Assembly (NCBI RefSeq): GCF_030936135.1
Contig: NC_082599.1
Coordinates: forward strand, 62,656,551-62,720,550
Length of the DNA: 64,000 nucleotides
DNA from: Gavia stellata
Lineage: Eukaryota > Chordata > Aves > Gaviiformes > Gaviidae
Direction: 5' to 3'
Position numbers and translations under genes: made by a program. Below, in pieces: positions 62,960 through 64,000 of the stretch. Under the pieces are notes generated by a model. It was not told where the DNA came from, did not search any database, and saw only the letters and a list, made by a program, of their open reading frames with translations. Position 1 is the first letter of the stretch, and each line of letters opens with the position of its first letter.

Positions 62960-64000
62960 TTAGGATGACTGGTTAAGGGATCAGGAGCACAAGTAGTGTT
63001 CTCGTCTATCCTTCCAGTTGCAGGGAATGAGGGAAGAAACAGAAAGAGCCAGCAGATCAATACCTGGCTCCCAGCCCGGTGTCACTGGCAGAATTTTGGG
63101 TTTTTTGATCATGGGTCGGTTTACGTGACACCAGGCCTGCTGGCGACAGACAGGGTACAGCTGTCTCAAAGGGGGAAAAGGATCTTTGCACAGGAGTTAG
63201 CAGGGCTCACTGAAAGAGCTTTAAACTAGATTTGAAGGGCGAAAGGGATAAAACCAGGCTCGCTAGAGATAAGCCTGGGGGCAGCACGCCAATGTTTTAG
63301 GGGCGGTGGGCCAGTGAGGTCCTTCGGTCAGCCGTCTCAGTGGAGGTAGGGGATGGAAAGCCATGCGAGGGTTACTGATAGTGTTAGAAACCACGGAAGC
63401 GCCTAAGAATAGTCACACAGGAATTAGGGTTTCTCTCCACAAAAAGGTGGCAGGATCAATAGCCCAACTAAGTGCATCTACACCAATGCACGCAGCAGGG
63501 GCAACTAACACAAGGAGCTGGAAGACATTCTGCAGCTGGGAAACTATGATATAATTGTAATCATGGAAACATGGTGGGATGACTCGCACAACTGGAGTGC
63601 TGCAGTGGATGGCTATAAACTTTTCAGAAGGGATAGGCAAGAAAGGTGAGGCAGTGGGGTAGCCCTGTATGTTATGGAGTGTTTTGACTGTCTAAAGGTT
63701 AATGATGGTGACGATAGGGTTGAATGTCTGTGGGTGAGCATCAGGGGGATGGCCAACAAGGCAGACATCACGGTGGGAGTCTGTTATAGATCACCCTACC
63801 AGGATGAAGAGGCAGACAAAATATTCTGTAAGCAGCTGGAGGAAGTCTCATGATCGCTAGCCCTTGTTCTTGTGGGGTACTTCAACTTACCAGATGTCTG
63901 CTGGAAATACAATACAGCAGAGAAGGAACAGTCTAGGAGGTTCCTGGAGTGTGTGGAAGAGAATTTCCTGACACAGCTGGTGAGTGAGACAACTAGGGAA
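62960..64000 (+). mobile_element. CR1 LINE, 5' half (ORF1 end and start of ORF2), continues past the window
   Basis: Plus strand. First the C terminus of CR1 ORF1, whose esterase-like domain reads GAQVVFSSILPVAG, NFGFFDHGSVYV and DRVQLSQRGKRIFAQELAGL TERALN across 62980-63229. The usual D-G-V-H here is D-R-V-Q, so the presumed catalytic His is lost. A linker follows, then ORF2 endonuclease motifs IIVIMETWWDDSHNWSAAVD (about 63550-63610), WVSIRGMANKADITVGVCYR and GYFNLPDVCW (normally GDFN). Stops and shifts break both frames. This is the only copy in the window that keeps the 5' half. Confidence 0.92.

Noticed and set aside
1..64000. tRNA, rRNA, snRNA genes, CRISPR arrays, bacterial signals
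   Set aside because: No cloverleaf box B (GGTTCGAATCC-type), no conserved rRNA stretches and no regularly spaced repeats were seen.

Overview
The window looks like a piece of a bird nuclear genome. It is AT-rich with interrupted genes. It carries many CR1 LINE fragments with the avian 3' signature (GGTTGGAAAAGACC, ending in CATAGAATCATAGAATCAT or its variants), solo LTRs of avian endogenous-retrovirus type and a few older SINE-like relics. There is nothing bacterial: no operons, ribosome binding sites or CRISPR arrays. Species cannot be fixed from the sequence.

Two host genes can be read exon by exon, both on the minus strand. HUS1 is complete in coding sequence (39635 down to 30782). It has eight exons with canonical GT-AG introns and matching phases, giving 284 codons. 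It encodes the HUS1 subunit of the 9-1-1 DNA-damage checkpoint clamp. Its first exon lies in a CpG island at about 39.4-40.06 kb. The second gene is the 3' end of ICE1, the little elongation complex scaffold: the last five exons between 61180 and 54109, with a poly(A) signal near 53390. The rest of ICE1 lies beyond the right edge. Its penultimate exon carries an apparent +1 frameshift at 55440-55442.

Layout: 1-13 kb is mostly unique sequence, with a weak chain of phase-compatible open exons on the minus strand that I cannot name. From 13 to 25 kb there is intergenic DNA with CR1 pieces and ancient relics. From 25.6 to 29.4 kb there is a cluster of LTR-type sequence. From 30.6 to 40.1 kb is HUS1, with a 2.45-kb antisense CR1 in its last intron. 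From 40 to 53.4 kb is intergenic DNA with an interstitial telomeric tract (42911-42970), a nested CR1 and an inverted CR1 pair. From 53.4 to 64 kb is the ICE1 3' end with CR1 insertions in its introns, the last of which runs off the window.

The two genes do not form a functional unit in any obvious way. One acts in checkpoint signalling and one in snRNA transcription. Their adjacency is of interest because in human they sit on different chromosomes, and the interval between them holds telomere-like repeats.
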